64,000 nt of DNA from Longimicrobium sp. (lineage in GTDB: Bacteria > Gemmatimonadota > Gemmatimonadetes > Longimicrobiales > Longimicrobiaceae), in NCBI GenBank assembly GCA_036389135.1, contig DASVQP010000027.1:1-64000 (forward strand), given 5' to 3'. Both the position numbers and the translations under genes were made by a program. The notes beneath the pieces are model-generated. The model was given only the letters and a program-made list of their open reading frames with translations, was not told where the DNA came from and ran no database searches. Shown piece after piece: positions 31,990 through 40,769 of the stretch. Positions within the stretch are counted from its first letter, which is position 1, and every line of letters starts with the position of its first letter.

Positions 31990-32908
31990 TCCGTGCTTCC
32001 CCCTGCGCCCAGTGCCAGCGCCCCTCCTCCAGCACCACCCGCACCGTTCCCTCGCGCTCCATCGCCGCCAGGAAGCCCAGCAGAGCCGCCCGGTTCAGCA
32101 CCCACGACGACGGGTTGTCCAGCCGCATCCCCATCGCCGCGGCGAACTCCACGAGCAGCTCCTCGGTGGACCCAGGCGCGCGGCGCACCCGCTCGCCCAG
32201 CCAGTCGAAGGCGCGCTCCAGCGCCGCGAAGTTCTCGGCGAACACCGGGTTGCGCGCGTCGTTCTCCGGTTCGCCGTGGCCGGGGACGTACCAGGCGGCG
32301 GGGTGTGACTGGAGACGCCGAAGGCTGTTCTGCATCCCGCGCGCATCCACCAGGTACGGGACGCCGTGCTTGGCGAGCGGCTCGCTGCCAAAGAAGGCGT
32401 CCGCGGCGAAGAGGACGCCCTGCGCCGTATCCAGATCGACACCCACGCCGATCTGTGCCATGCTGTGACCGGCGAGGTCGACCAGCGAGAGAACGCGTCC
32501 GTCAACTGTAACGCTCTCCCCGGCGTGGACCACGTGGTCCACCGGGGACGGCTCTGCCTGGAGAAACTTGTTGGCGAGGCCGCTGACCGGCTCGGCGCCG
32601 CCGAACAGGTAGACGGGCTCCAGGCGCGGGTGGCGGATGGTCGCCTCCTCGATGGCGGGGGCGTACACCGGAATGCCGAAGCGGCGGACGAGCTGCGCGT
32701 TGCCGCCGTGGTGGTCCGCGTGGGCGTGGGTGTTGAGGATGGCGACAAGAGGGCGCCCCAGCTCCTCCGCGGCCCGCGCGATCCGGTTTGCGGCGCCGCG
32801 GTCGAGCCCCGTGTCGATGGCGACGAGCCCGCGCTCCGTCTCCACCAGCCCGCTGTTCACCGTTCCACGCAGGACGTGCACGCCGCCGCCGAGCGAGGTC
32901 AGCTCCAT
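31976..32908 (-). CDS. Metallo-beta-lactamase-fold hydrolase
   Basis: 310 residues from the ATG at 32908, with GGGGAGG 5 bp upstream; an ATG at 32926 is the alternative. Metal ligands: LNTHAHADHHGGN (H-x-H-x-D-H), DLAGHSMAQIG and VPGHGEPEN, plus FAADAFFGS for the bridging Asp. It is of the glyoxalase II-like or lactonase class with a C-terminal helical extension. Its exact substrate cannot be told. It overlaps the upstream HD gene by 10 bp, so they form one operon. Confidence 0.9.
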   Translation of the reverse strand: MELTSLGGGVHVLRGTVNSGLVETERGLVAIDTGLDRGAANRIARAAEELGRPLVAILNTHAHADHHGGNAQLVRRFGIPVYAPAIEEATIRHPRLEPVYLFGGAEPVSGLANKFLQAEPSPVDHVVHAGESVTVDGRVLSLVDLAGHSMAQIGVGVDLDTAQGVLFAADAFFGSEPLAKHGVPYLVDARGMQNSLRRLQSHPAAWYVPGHGEPENDARNPVFAENFAALERAFDWLGERVRRAPGSTEELLVEFAAAMGMRLDNPSSWVLNRAALLGFLAAMEREGTVRVVLEEGRWHWAQGEARTGGP

Positions 32909-33564
32909 CCATCCTCCCCGTTCCATTCGTCGTGGAAGCGCCGCAGGAACTCCTCCATGAAGCGGTGCCGGCCCTCCGCCAGGCGGCGCGCGGCGGCGGT
33001 GTTCATCCTGTCGCGCAGGAGGAAGAGCTTCTCGTGGAAGTGGTGCGTGGTGCCGCCCGTTCCGGCGCGGTACGCGTCAAAGGTGGCGTGCAGCTCGGGC
33101 GCCGTCTCCGGATCGTGCAGCGGACGCCCGCGGCTCCCCCCGAAGGCGAAGGCCCGCGCGATCCCCACGGCCCCGATTGCGTCCAGGCGGTCGGCGTCCT
33201 GCACCACGGCACCCTCCAGCGTCCTTATGGGAGTGGCGACGCCGGCCCCCTTGAACGACAATCCGGCCACGATCTCGCACACGTGCTCAACGAGAGGCTC
33301 CTCCGCGCCGGCCTCTTGCAGCCAGCGGCGGATCTCGCGCGGGGCCACGCTGTCGTCGCCGGCGTGGAGCTTGTGGTCCCAGACGTCGTGCAGCAGCGCG
33401 GCGAGCTCCACGACGTAGGGATCGGCGCCCTCCTTGCCCGCCAGGCGCAACGCCGTGCGGCGCACGCGGTCCACGTGCCACCAGTCGTGGCCGGAGCCGT
33501 CGCCGTGCATGCGCTGGCGGACGAAGAGCTCGGTGCGCGCCAGGATCTCGTGCGGGCTCGTCAT
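32899..33564 (-). CDS. HD-domain phosphohydrolase (YedJ/YpgQ-like)
   Basis: 221 residues. Metal site: DGSGHDWWHVDRVRRTAL (first His), LAALLHDVWDHK (HD) and VQDADRLDAIGAVGIARAF with the last Asp. The size and the D-A-D-R-L-D-A-I-G motif mark the YedJ/YpgQ subgroup, small HD enzymes that hydrolyse nucleotides such as dNTPs. It is likely a housekeeping nucleotide phosphohydrolase. Translation appears coupled to the metallo-hydrolase that follows. Confidence 0.9.
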   Translation of the reverse strand: MTSPHEILARTELFVRQRMHGDGSGHDWWHVDRVRRTALRLAGKEGADPYVVELAALLHDVWDHKLHAGDDSVAPREIRRWLQEAGAEEPLVEHVCEIVAGLSFKGAGVATPIRTLEGAVVQDADRLDAIGAVGIARAFAFGGSRGRPLHDPETAPELHATFDAYRAGTGGTTHHFHEKLFLLRDRMNTAAARRLAEGRHRFMEEFLRRFHDEWNGEDGWS

Positions 33565-33699
33565 GTGCGGCGGGGTGCGTGTGCGGGCGTGGAGGCGCGC
33601 CCAATGTACGCGCCCGGCGGAGCCCGGCAAGCGTGCGGCACCGCGTGTGCGTCGCTCGCGTGCGGAGCCATCGAACCTCACCAGCCCCGGACCCCGCGG

Positions 33700-34800
33700 A
33701 TGCCCACTCCCGTCTTCACCGTACCGCTCTACTTTGACAGCGATCCCGGCGGCGTCAGCGACCCGGAGCGGCTGCGCCAGGGCATCTCCGCCGTGGAGCG
33801 CACAGGCGACTTCCTGTGGCTGGCCTGCGACGAAACGCCCACGCTGGAGCGCCTGAGCCTGCGCCCGGATGGCAGCTTCGGAGCGCACCGGACGTACCCC
33901 CTGGCCGACTTCATCGACCTCCCCGCCGACGGCGAGGTGGACGTGGAGGGGCTGGCCTACGCCGCGCCCTACCTGTGGGTGGTCGGCTCCAACAGCCGCA
34001 AGCGGAGTAAGGCGAAGGAGGGGGAGGACGACGCGGAGTGCATCGCGCGGCTCGCAAAGGTGGAGACCGACGCCAGCCGGTACTTCCTTGCGCGTATCCC
34101 CCTGGCGCAGGACCCGGACGGCGGTGGGCTGGTCCCCGTGCGCTCGTCTCCTGATCCGGGCAATCCGGAGGCAGAGCTGACCGCCGCGCGGTTGCGGGGG
34201 AAGGGGTCGAAGGGCGGCATCTTTCGCGAACTCCAGGAGGACGCGCACCTGGGCCGCTTCATGCGCATCCCGGGCAAGGACAACGGCTTCGACATCGAGG
34301 GGCTGGCGGTGCTGGGCGACCGAATCTTCGTGGGGCTGCGAGGCCCGGTGCTGCGCGGCTGGGCGATCATCCTGGAGCTGGAGCCCGTCCCCGACCGCGA
34401 GCGCCCGGACCGCCTGCGCCTCCGCAAGATCGGCGACGACGGGGAGCGTTACAGGAAACACTTCCTGGACCTGGAAGGGATGGGGATCCGCGACATCCGC
34501 CGCGACGGCGACGACCTCCTGGTGCTGGCCGGCGCCACGATGGACCTCTCTGCACCCTCGACGCTCTGGCGCTGGCCGGGCGGCGCGAAGTCCGAGCGGC
34601 CCTCGCTGGTGCGCGGCAACGAGCTGCACCCCGCGCTGCAGCTTCCGCACGAGCGCGCCCGCCGCGACGATCACCCGGAAGCCGTGGCGCTCTTCCCCGG
34701 CGGCGCGCGCGCCTCGGTGATGGTGCTGTACGATGCCGCGTCCGAGGGGAGGCTGGTGCCCGGCGGGGTGCTGGCGGACGTCTTCGAGCTGGACGAATGA
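33700..34800 (+). CDS. DUF3616 protein
   Basis: 366 residues from the ATG at 33700. It looks like an all-beta propeller: repeated GDFLWLACDE, DVEGLAYAAPYLWVVGS, FDIEGLAVLGDRIFVGLRGP and EGMGIRDIRRDGDDLLVLAG, which are the DUF3616 blades. There is no signal peptide, so it is cytoplasmic unless exported in another way. Function unknown. The next small gene overlaps it by ATGA, which suggests a shared role. Confidence 0.82.
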   Translation: MPTPVFTVPLYFDSDPGGVSDPERLRQGISAVERTGDFLWLACDETPTLERLSLRPDGSFGAHRTYPLADFIDLPADGEVDVEGLAYAAPYLWVVGSNSRKRSKAKEGEDDAECIARLAKVETDASRYFLARIPLAQDPDGGGLVPVRSSPDPGNPEAELTAARLRGKGSKGGIFRELQEDAHLGRFMRIPGKDNGFDIEGLAVLGDRIFVGLRGPVLRGWAIILELEPVPDRERPDRLRLRKIGDDGERYRKHFLDLEGMGIRDIRRDGDDLLVLAGATMDLSAPSTLWRWPGGAKSERPSLVRGNELHPALQLPHERARRDDHPEAVALFPGGARASVMVLYDAASEGRLVPGGVLADVFELDE

Positions 34801-35045
34801 GCATGAGCCAGGGCCCGGCGCACATCTTCATCAAAAAGGGCGACGCGCTGCGCGAGGTGGACGCGGCGCTGGCGCGATGCGCGGAGCGCGGGCTGGATCG
34901 CGCGGCGGCGGGGTTCAACAAGTATCTGTTCGCCACCCAGGCGGACCAGACGATCGTCTTCCTGGCGAGCCGCGACGCCGCCCTCGCCGTGGAGCTGCGC
35001 GCAATTCCCGGGTGGAGCGAGCCGGGCGATCAGCCGCTTCAATGA
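34797..35045 (+). CDS. Unrecognised 82-aa protein coupled to DUF3616
   Basis: MSMSQGPAHIFIKKGDALRE start, then a helix (VDAALARCAERGLDRAAAG) and two strands (FNKYLFATQADQTIVFLAS). Small alpha/beta domain, no signal. Family not recognised. Its ATG overlaps the stop of the DUF3616 gene. Confidence 0.6.
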   Translation: MSMSQGPAHIFIKKGDALREVDAALARCAERGLDRAAAGFNKYLFATQADQTIVFLASRDAALAVELRAIPGWSEPGDQPLQ

Positions 35046-35090
35046 AGTGCGTGAGTGCGTGAGTGCGTGGGCACGGCGCGGATCCGGCCC

Positions 35091-35145
35091 CCGAGTCCGC
35101 GCAGGCGGACTTTGTGCTGTTGTTGCCGCGAGTTCACTCGCCCGG
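35091..35145 (+). repeat. Repeat B copy 2
   Basis: GTCCGCGCAGGCGGAC, then TTTGTGCTGTTGTTGC, then CGCGAGTTCACTCG. It lies between the small gene at 35045 and the DUF445 gene. Confidence 0.85.
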
Positions 35146-35193
35146 GCGGGTTGTGACAGGTAACGGGCCAGTTTTCACATTCCGGAGATTCGG

Positions 35194-36468
35194 ATGCAGA
35201 CGGGAGAGATCGCGCTTCAGCCGGTTCAGGACGAGGAGCTGAAGCAGACGCAGCTCACCACGATGAAGCGCCGCGCGACGGGGCTGCTGGTGCTGGCGTT
35301 CGTGGTGTACGTCGCGGCGCGGATACTGGAGACGCGCTGGCCCGGCTTCGGGTACCTGCGCGCTACCGCGGAGGCGGCCATGATCGGCGGGCTGGCAGAC
35401 TGGTTCGCCGTCACCGCCCTCTTCCGCTACCCGATGGGGATCAAGATCCCCCACACCGCCATCATCCCCAACCGCAAGGACCGGATCGGGAGGAGCCTGG
35501 GGAACTTCGTCCAGAACAACTTCCTCTCCCCCGCCATCATCCGCACGCGCCTTCGCTCTGCGGGGGCGGCGCGAAAGGGGGCCGAGTGGCTCGCCCGCCC
35601 CGAGCACGGCGAGTCGGTGGGAAGGCACGCCGCGGCCGCCGTTTCGGGCGTGGTGCAGGTGCTGCGCGACGAGGACGTGCAGGAGATCATCCAGGACAAC
35701 GTGATGGGCCGCGTGCGCAGGACCCAGGTCACTCCCGTGGTCGCGCGTGTCCTGTCACTTGTCACGCAGGACAACCGGCACCAGGAGCTGCTCGATTCCG
35801 CCATCCGCCTGCTGGGGCGCCTGGTGGACGAGAACCACGGGATGATCCGCGAGCGCATCGGCCGCGAGACGCCGTGGTGGGTGCCGACGCAGGTGGACGA
35901 CAAGATCTTCGAGAAGCTGGTGGGGAGCGTGGAGAAGACGCTTCACGAGGTGGCCTCCGACCCCGGGCACCCGCTGCGGGCGCGCTTCAACGAGGCGGTC
36001 GCGGAGTTCATCGTGCGCCTCCAGGAGTCGCCTCAGACCATTGAGCGCGGCGAGGCGTTCAAGGAGGAGGTCCTCAGCCACCCCGCGGTGCGCGAGTACT
36101 CCGCCTCGCTGTGGGGCGACCTCAAGGCATCGCTCCTCAAGAACGCCGCCGACCCGGAGAGCGAGTTCCGCCGCCGCATCGGCCACGCCGTCACACGCGT
36201 GGGGCAGTCGCTGGTGGAGGACGAGGAGCTGCTGGAGAAGGTGGAGCTGTGGATCGAGAACGCGGTGATCTACGTGGTGGAGCAGTACCGCCACGAGATC
36301 GCGGGGCTCATCTCCACCACCGTAGCCGCGTGGGACCCGGAAGACACCACGCGCAAGATAGAGCTCCAGATCGGCAAGGATCTCCAGTTTATCCGCATCA
36401 ACGGCACGCTGGTGGGCGGCCTCGCGGGGCTCGCGATCTACGCCATCGGGCGCGTCTTTGGGGTGTAG
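35194..36468 (+). CDS. DUF445 membrane-anchored protein
   Basis: 424 residues. One hydrophobic helix at residues 30-48 (ATGLLVLAFVVYVAARI) and a C-terminal one (GGLAGLAIYAIGRVFGV) hold a long helical middle. The hallmark AAMIGGLADWFAVTALFRYP is at 65-85, with IPHTAIIPNRKDRIG after it. DUF445 (YjiN-like) proteins are inner-membrane; their role is not known. It has its own hairpin terminator and is probably monocistronic. Confidence 0.9.
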   Translation: MQTGEIALQPVQDEELKQTQLTTMKRRATGLLVLAFVVYVAARILETRWPGFGYLRATAEAAMIGGLADWFAVTALFRYPMGIKIPHTAIIPNRKDRIGRSLGNFVQNNFLSPAIIRTRLRSAGAARKGAEWLARPEHGESVGRHAAAAVSGVVQVLRDEDVQEIIQDNVMGRVRRTQVTPVVARVLSLVTQDNRHQELLDSAIRLLGRLVDENHGMIRERIGRETPWWVPTQVDDKIFEKLVGSVEKTLHEVASDPGHPLRARFNEAVAEFIVRLQESPQTIERGEAFKEEVLSHPAVREYSASLWGDLKASLLKNAADPESEFRRRIGHAVTRVGQSLVEDEELLEKVELWIENAVIYVVEQYRHEIAGLISTTVAAWDPEDTTRKIELQIGKDLQFIRINGTLVGGLAGLAIYAIGRVFGV

Positions 36469-36474
36469 GCGTGC

Positions 36475-36506
36475 GGCGGCGCGGAGAATTCGATCTCCGC
36501 GCCGCC
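36475..36506 (+). terminator. Hairpin terminator after the DUF445 gene
   Basis: GGCGGCGCGGAGA and its complement around ATTCGA, 6 bp after the stop. No T-run follows, so it may also be bidirectional or Rho-aided. Confidence 0.75.
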
Positions 36507-36737
36507 CTCGCGATGTACGAAATCGTTGCGGCAAAGCAGCCTGCGCATTAGCATCAGCCCGAGCCGCAGCATCTTTTTCGCCCGCCGTTCGAGTCCACCT
36601 ACGTCCCGTCGACGCGCCCTTCGATCCGCCCGCGCGAAACTCGCACGGCGGCGCCGCGTACTCAGGTGGCGATCCAACCCGTGAAGCCGCAGGACCTTAC
36701 CCACCGCGGCACCCGCCGCGCCACGCCCGAGGAGACC

Positions 36738-37292
36738 ATGACCGAGTCCTACACCAGCGGAGCCCCCTTCGCACGCCGTACCCTCGTACAGCGCGCCATC
36801 GGCGCCGCCCGGCTGGACATCCCCACCTATGAAGAGGTGGAGGCCGATCGCGATGCCACCGGTCAGGCCGCCGTGGTGGTGGCGGTGGCGGCGGTCTGTT
36901 CCGCCATCGGCAGCATCGGCCAGGGGACGACCGGGATGATCGGAGGGCTGATCATGGCGATCGTCGGATGGCTCGTCTGGTCCGGCGTCACGTACCTGAT
37001 CGGGACGATGCTCTTCGGCGGCACGGCGGATTGGGGCGAGCTGCTGCGCACCATCGGCTTCGCGCAGGCGCCCGGTGTGCTCTACATCCTGGGGATCATA
37101 CCCATCCTGGGTGGACCGGTCAGGATCGTGGTGATGATCTGGATCCTGGTGGCGGGGATCGTCGCCATCCGCCAGGCGCTGGACGTGAGCACGGGGAAGG
37201 CGGTGCTCACCGCGATTGTCGGATGGCTGGCGCTTCTGATCCCGATGATGCTGCTCGGCGGGATGGCGGCGATGGCGGGCGTCGGCCGCTAA
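36738..37292 (+). CDS. Yip1-domain membrane protein
   Basis: 184 residues from the ATG at 36738, after CGAGGAGACC; an upstream frame to 36666 is weaker. A soluble start (FARRTLVQRAIGAARLDIPTY) is followed by about five hydrophobic helices with the Yip1 pattern (VGWLVWSGVTYLIGTMLFGG, then WGELLRTIGFAQAPGVLYIL). In bacteria such proteins are inner-membrane and of unknown role. The next gene starts 12 bp later. Confidence 0.82.
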   Translation: MTESYTSGAPFARRTLVQRAIGAARLDIPTYEEVEADRDATGQAAVVVAVAAVCSAIGSIGQGTTGMIGGLIMAIVGWLVWSGVTYLIGTMLFGGTADWGELLRTIGFAQAPGVLYILGIIPILGGPVRIVVMIWILVAGIVAIRQALDVSTGKAVLTAIVGWLALLIPMMLLGGMAAMAGVGR

Positions 37293-37303
37293 CCGCGTCG
37301 CTT

Positions 37304-37681
37304 GTGACGTGGCGGATGGGGGGCGGGCTCCTGGCGCTGGTGCTGGCGGCGGCGTGCGCCCGCCCCGGCGCCGGACCCCTTCCCGAGCAGGCTCCGGACA
37401 TCATCGGGGCCGTCACCGGCCGCCGCGAGGTGCAGGGCGGGGTGTCCGTGCGGATCCAGCAGGATTCCATGCGCAGCGCCGGCTACCCCGTGGCGCAGGT
37501 GACGGTGGGGAGCGGCGCGCGCGTCCTGCGGCGCACCGCCGGCGGTCTCGCCCCCGCCGCCGTGGAAGAGCTGCGGGTGGGCACGCGCGTGCAGGCGTGG
37601 TTCACCGGGCCCGTGCTGAGGTCCTACCCGGCGCAGGCCACGGCCCGGTTGGTGGTGATCGTGCCCGAGCAGGCTCCGTAA
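37304..37681 (+). CDS. DUF3221-like lipoprotein
   Basis: 125 residues from a GTG at 37304 (an ATG at 37316 is possible). The signal VTWRMGGGLLALVLAAAC ends in a lipobox. The mature protein is a small barrel: IIGAVTGRREVQGGVSVRIQ, TRVQAWFTGPVLRSYPAQAT and RLVVIVPEQAP. This matches YobA/DUF3221-type proteins with the conserved S-Y-P-A-Q-A. Role unknown. It is probably cotranscribed with the Yip1 gene; a strong hairpin follows. Confidence 0.68.
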   Translation: MTWRMGGGLLALVLAAACARPGAGPLPEQAPDIIGAVTGRREVQGGVSVRIQQDSMRSAGYPVAQVTVGSGARVLRRTAGGLAPAAVEELRVGTRVQAWFTGPVLRSYPAQATARLVVIVPEQAP

Positions 37682-37704
37682 AACGGCAGAGAGTTCGCAC
37701 AGGA

Positions 37705-37747
37705 AAACGCGGCGGCCGCTCCCAAAAGGGTGCGGCCGCCGACGTTT
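37705..37747. terminator. Hairpin between convergent genes
   Basis: AACGCGGCGGCCGC and GCGGCCGCCGACGTTT pair with one bulge around a 12-base loop, then TTTGTG. It serves the DUF3221-like gene and possibly the minus-strand gene at 37765. Confidence 0.75.
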
Positions 37748-37764
37748 GTGGAGCGGACTTCCGG

Positions 37765-37953
37765 TCAGCGAGGCGACGCGCCTTCCAGCAGCACCGGCGC
37801 GTAACGCCGGTGATAGACGGGCGCCAGGCGGACGCAGAAGTCTTCGGCCGTGCCGCCGCGCGCCAGGAAACAGCGCATCAGCGCACACTGCAGTGCCACG
37901 TACGCCGCGAACCGCGACGGGCAACTCTCCACGTACCGACGAGCAACTTCCAT
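37765..37953 (-). CDS. Unrecognised 62-aa protein with good ribosome-binding site
   Basis: ATG at 37953 with AGGGAGG ideally placed upstream; longer frames to 38139 run through repeats. MEVARRYVESCPSRFAAYVA leads to a helix with several Cys (LQCALMRCFLARGG) and EDFCVRLAPVYHRRYAPVLL. Helical, 4 Cys in all, no signal. Not recognised. The good start and the terminator after it argue for a real small gene. Confidence 0.58.
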   Translation of the reverse strand: MEVARRYVESCPSRFAAYVALQCALMRCFLARGGTAEDFCVRLAPVYHRRYAPVLLEGASPR

Positions 37954-38132
37954 GGTAACCTCCCTTGGGCGATGGACTTCGCCCGTACCCGTACTTCGCA
38001 TCCGATGTGCCGCCCCTCTCATATCCAAACGTGGCGCAAATGCTGGGAGTTTCGTTGTGCGGGGAGGACGTGGGGTGGGGTGGGTGTCCCATGCGGGGAG
38101 CAGCGGGTGGCCCATGGGGGGTGCGAGGGGGG

Positions 38133-38220
38133 CCCTCACCCCCGGCTCGTTACACTCGCCTGCCCCCTCTCCCGATAACAGGAGAGGGCTCCGCCCTCTG
38201 TTATCGAGAGAGGGGGCGGA
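38133..38220 (+). repeat. Repeat C copy 1
   Basis: A leader (CCCTCACCCCCGGCTCG, TTACACTCGCC) is followed by a long hairpin: CCCTCTCCCGATAACAGGAG on one side and CTGTTATCGAGAGAGGG on the other. Near-identical to the copy at 40515. Confidence 0.8.
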
Positions 38221-38322
38221 ACCCCGCGCGCTGCACCGCCGCCCCTGTAGGGGCGTGATTTGTCGCGTCCGTGTCCCGCGTGCGCGCGTGGCCTTGGGGT
38301 ACCCGAGCTGATCTCGCCCCCC

Positions 38323-38371
38323 AGTCCGCGCAGGCGGACTTTGTGCTGTTGTTGCTGCGAGTTCACTCGCC
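38323..38371 (+). repeat. Repeat B copy 3
   Basis: Same two palindromes and linker as at 35091, with one C/T difference in the linker (TTGTTGCTGCG). Confidence 0.85.
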
Positions 38372-38376
38372 AGGCC

Positions 38377-39791
38377 TCAATCCACGTACGTCTCAAAGAA
38401 ACCGGGGAGCCGCGCGACGATCCGCCCGCGCTCGCGGATGGTGGCGGTGCCGCGCATCTGGACGAAGTGGCGGCGGCGGGGGCGCTCGCGGTCGGTGAGG
38501 TGGACGGAGGCGACCTCGACGTCCACGCGGAGGGCGGTGGAGGGGTCCTCGAAGTGGAAGCGGCGGGGGACCTGGATCGTGCGGCCGGCGGACCGGGAGG
38601 GCTGCGACTCGGTGAAGCGGATGGGGCCGGGGCGGTGCACGCCGCGAACGCCGTCCGCATCCACCAGGTAGGCGAAGAGGCCCTCGGTGGTCGTGGAGTC
38701 GCCGCGGACGACGCCGTAGAGGAGCGACATCTCCTCGCCCGAGGCGGAGCCCCACTCCCACGACACGTTCCTCCACACGCCCCAGTTGTGGTCGTGGTAC
38801 GCCTGCGCGCCGCGCACCGCCTCGCAGCGGGGAAGGCACACCGTCCCCTCTGCGCGGGCGAAGAGGGCGGGGGCAACGTAGCCGGAGACGAGCGCCGCGC
38901 CGCCGAGGTCGGTGGGGGGGAAGTAGCGGCGCGGAGCGGGGGTGACGCGAAGGTCCACGCGCGCGCCGCCCGCATCAGCAGTGACGTGGTAGACGCCGTT
39001 CTCCTGCTTCACCCCCGCGCGCTCGCCGAAGCGCAGGTCGGCGGAGGCGGTGTCGAAGCGGATCTCGCGGTCGGTGAGGTTGCGGGTGAGGGAGCGGTGG
39101 GTGCCGTCCGCCTCGCGAAGCGTCAACAGGATCTGGCCGCCCCACTGCCCCGGCGTCCCCACGCGCCCGCCGACGGCCAGCGTCAGGTACACCCAGCGGC
39201 GCTCGTCCAGCACGACGTTGAAGTAGTGCCACTCCGCCCAGGTGCTGTCGCGCGCCGCATCGCCGGTGGGCTGGTGGAAGTGGTCGATCTCGCGAAAGAG
39301 CTGGTCGGCGGTGGGCGCGGCCCATGCGCGGTCCGCGTCCGAGTCGTCCCACTTGCCGTTCAGCAGCGCGGGGAGCGCCCGCGCGGCCCGCGCCCGCGAG
39401 GGGATCTCGCCGGTGCCGACGGCCTTCCAGACCCGGCCGCGCGCGAACAGCTCCACCTGCTTGCCGTCCAGGAGCGGAGACGCCGCGACGACGCCGTGCT
39501 CCTGGCGCGCGCGCGGCGACTCCAGCACCTGGCGGTGGATGAAGCGCGCGTGGTCGATTCCCAGGAAGAGCGAAGCGACGCCGCCCGATTTGAGCATCTC
39601 CGCGCTTACGCCGGAGGGGACGACGACCACGTCGCCGCCGCCCACGAGTTCCTTGTCACGCGCCTGCTCCAGCATCGCCTCGCCCACGGCCAGGAGCACC
39701 ACCATCACCGCCACGCCCAGCGCGTAGCCGCCCAGCAGGAAGAGGGCGCGCCCCGGGCGATTGCGCAGCTCGGCGAGCGCCAGGCGGAGGA

Positions 39792-39795
<4 letters not shown>
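38377..39795 (-). CDS. Fusion: FtsX/MacB-type N-terminal piece plus AttH/CrtC-like lipocalin
   Basis: 472 residues. Residues 1-45 are the first helix of an FtsX-type permease (LRLALAELRNRPGRALFLLG, then a membrane span). 46-130 look like the start of its periplasmic domain (VGGGDVVVVPSGV). From about 160 on, the carotenoid-1,2-hydratase/AttH-like double lipocalin appears: AEWHYFNVVLDERRWVYLTL, GAQAYHDHNWGVWRN, then MSLLYGVVRGDSTTTEGLFA. It overlaps the ABC ATPase gene by 4 bp and belongs to an AttEFGH-like set. The fusion is unusual. Confidence 0.8.
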
Positions 39796-40490
<695 letters not shown>

Positions 40491-40514
40491 TTGTAACCCT
40501 GGTTGATGCGGGGT

Positions 40515-40606
40515 GCCCTCACCCCCGGCTCGTTACACTCGCCAGCCCCCTCTCCCGATAACAGGAGAGGGCTGCGCCCTCCTGTCATCGAGAGAGGGGG
40601 CGGAGG
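40515..40606 (+). repeat. Repeat C copy 2
   Basis: Same leader and hairpin as copy 1 (ACAGGAGAGGGCTGCGCC at the centre). It is paired with an inverted copy at 40695-40766; the 88 bp between hold no gene. Confidence 0.8.
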
Positions 40607-40694
40607 GCGGAGATCGGTGTGCTCTTCGGGGCCCGTCGCACTCCCCCGGCGCTCCTCCGGGACCCGCAAAGGTGCCGATGATGCGCCGATACGC

Positions 40695-40766
40695 TCCCCC
40701 CTCTCTCGGTAACAGAGGCGCCAGCCTCTCCTGTTATCGGGAGAGGGGGCTGGGGGGGTGAGGGGC
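40695..40766 (-). repeat. Repeat C copy 3, inverted
   Basis: Reads as the complement of copies 1 and 2 (CCTCTCCTGTTATCGGGAG, then GGGGGCTGGGGGGGTGAGG). It ends 4 bp before the permease stop. Confidence 0.78.
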
Positions 40767-40769
40767 CCC

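Larger units (their letters stand above)
37954..38376. other. Gene-free stretch with repeats C, D and B
   Basis: After about 180 bp of unremarkable leader sequence comes repeat C (38133-38220), a GTAGGGGCGTGATTTGTCGC unit of repeat D near 38246, and repeat B (38323-38371) only 5 bp before the next gene's stop. No gene supported. Confidence 0.6.
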
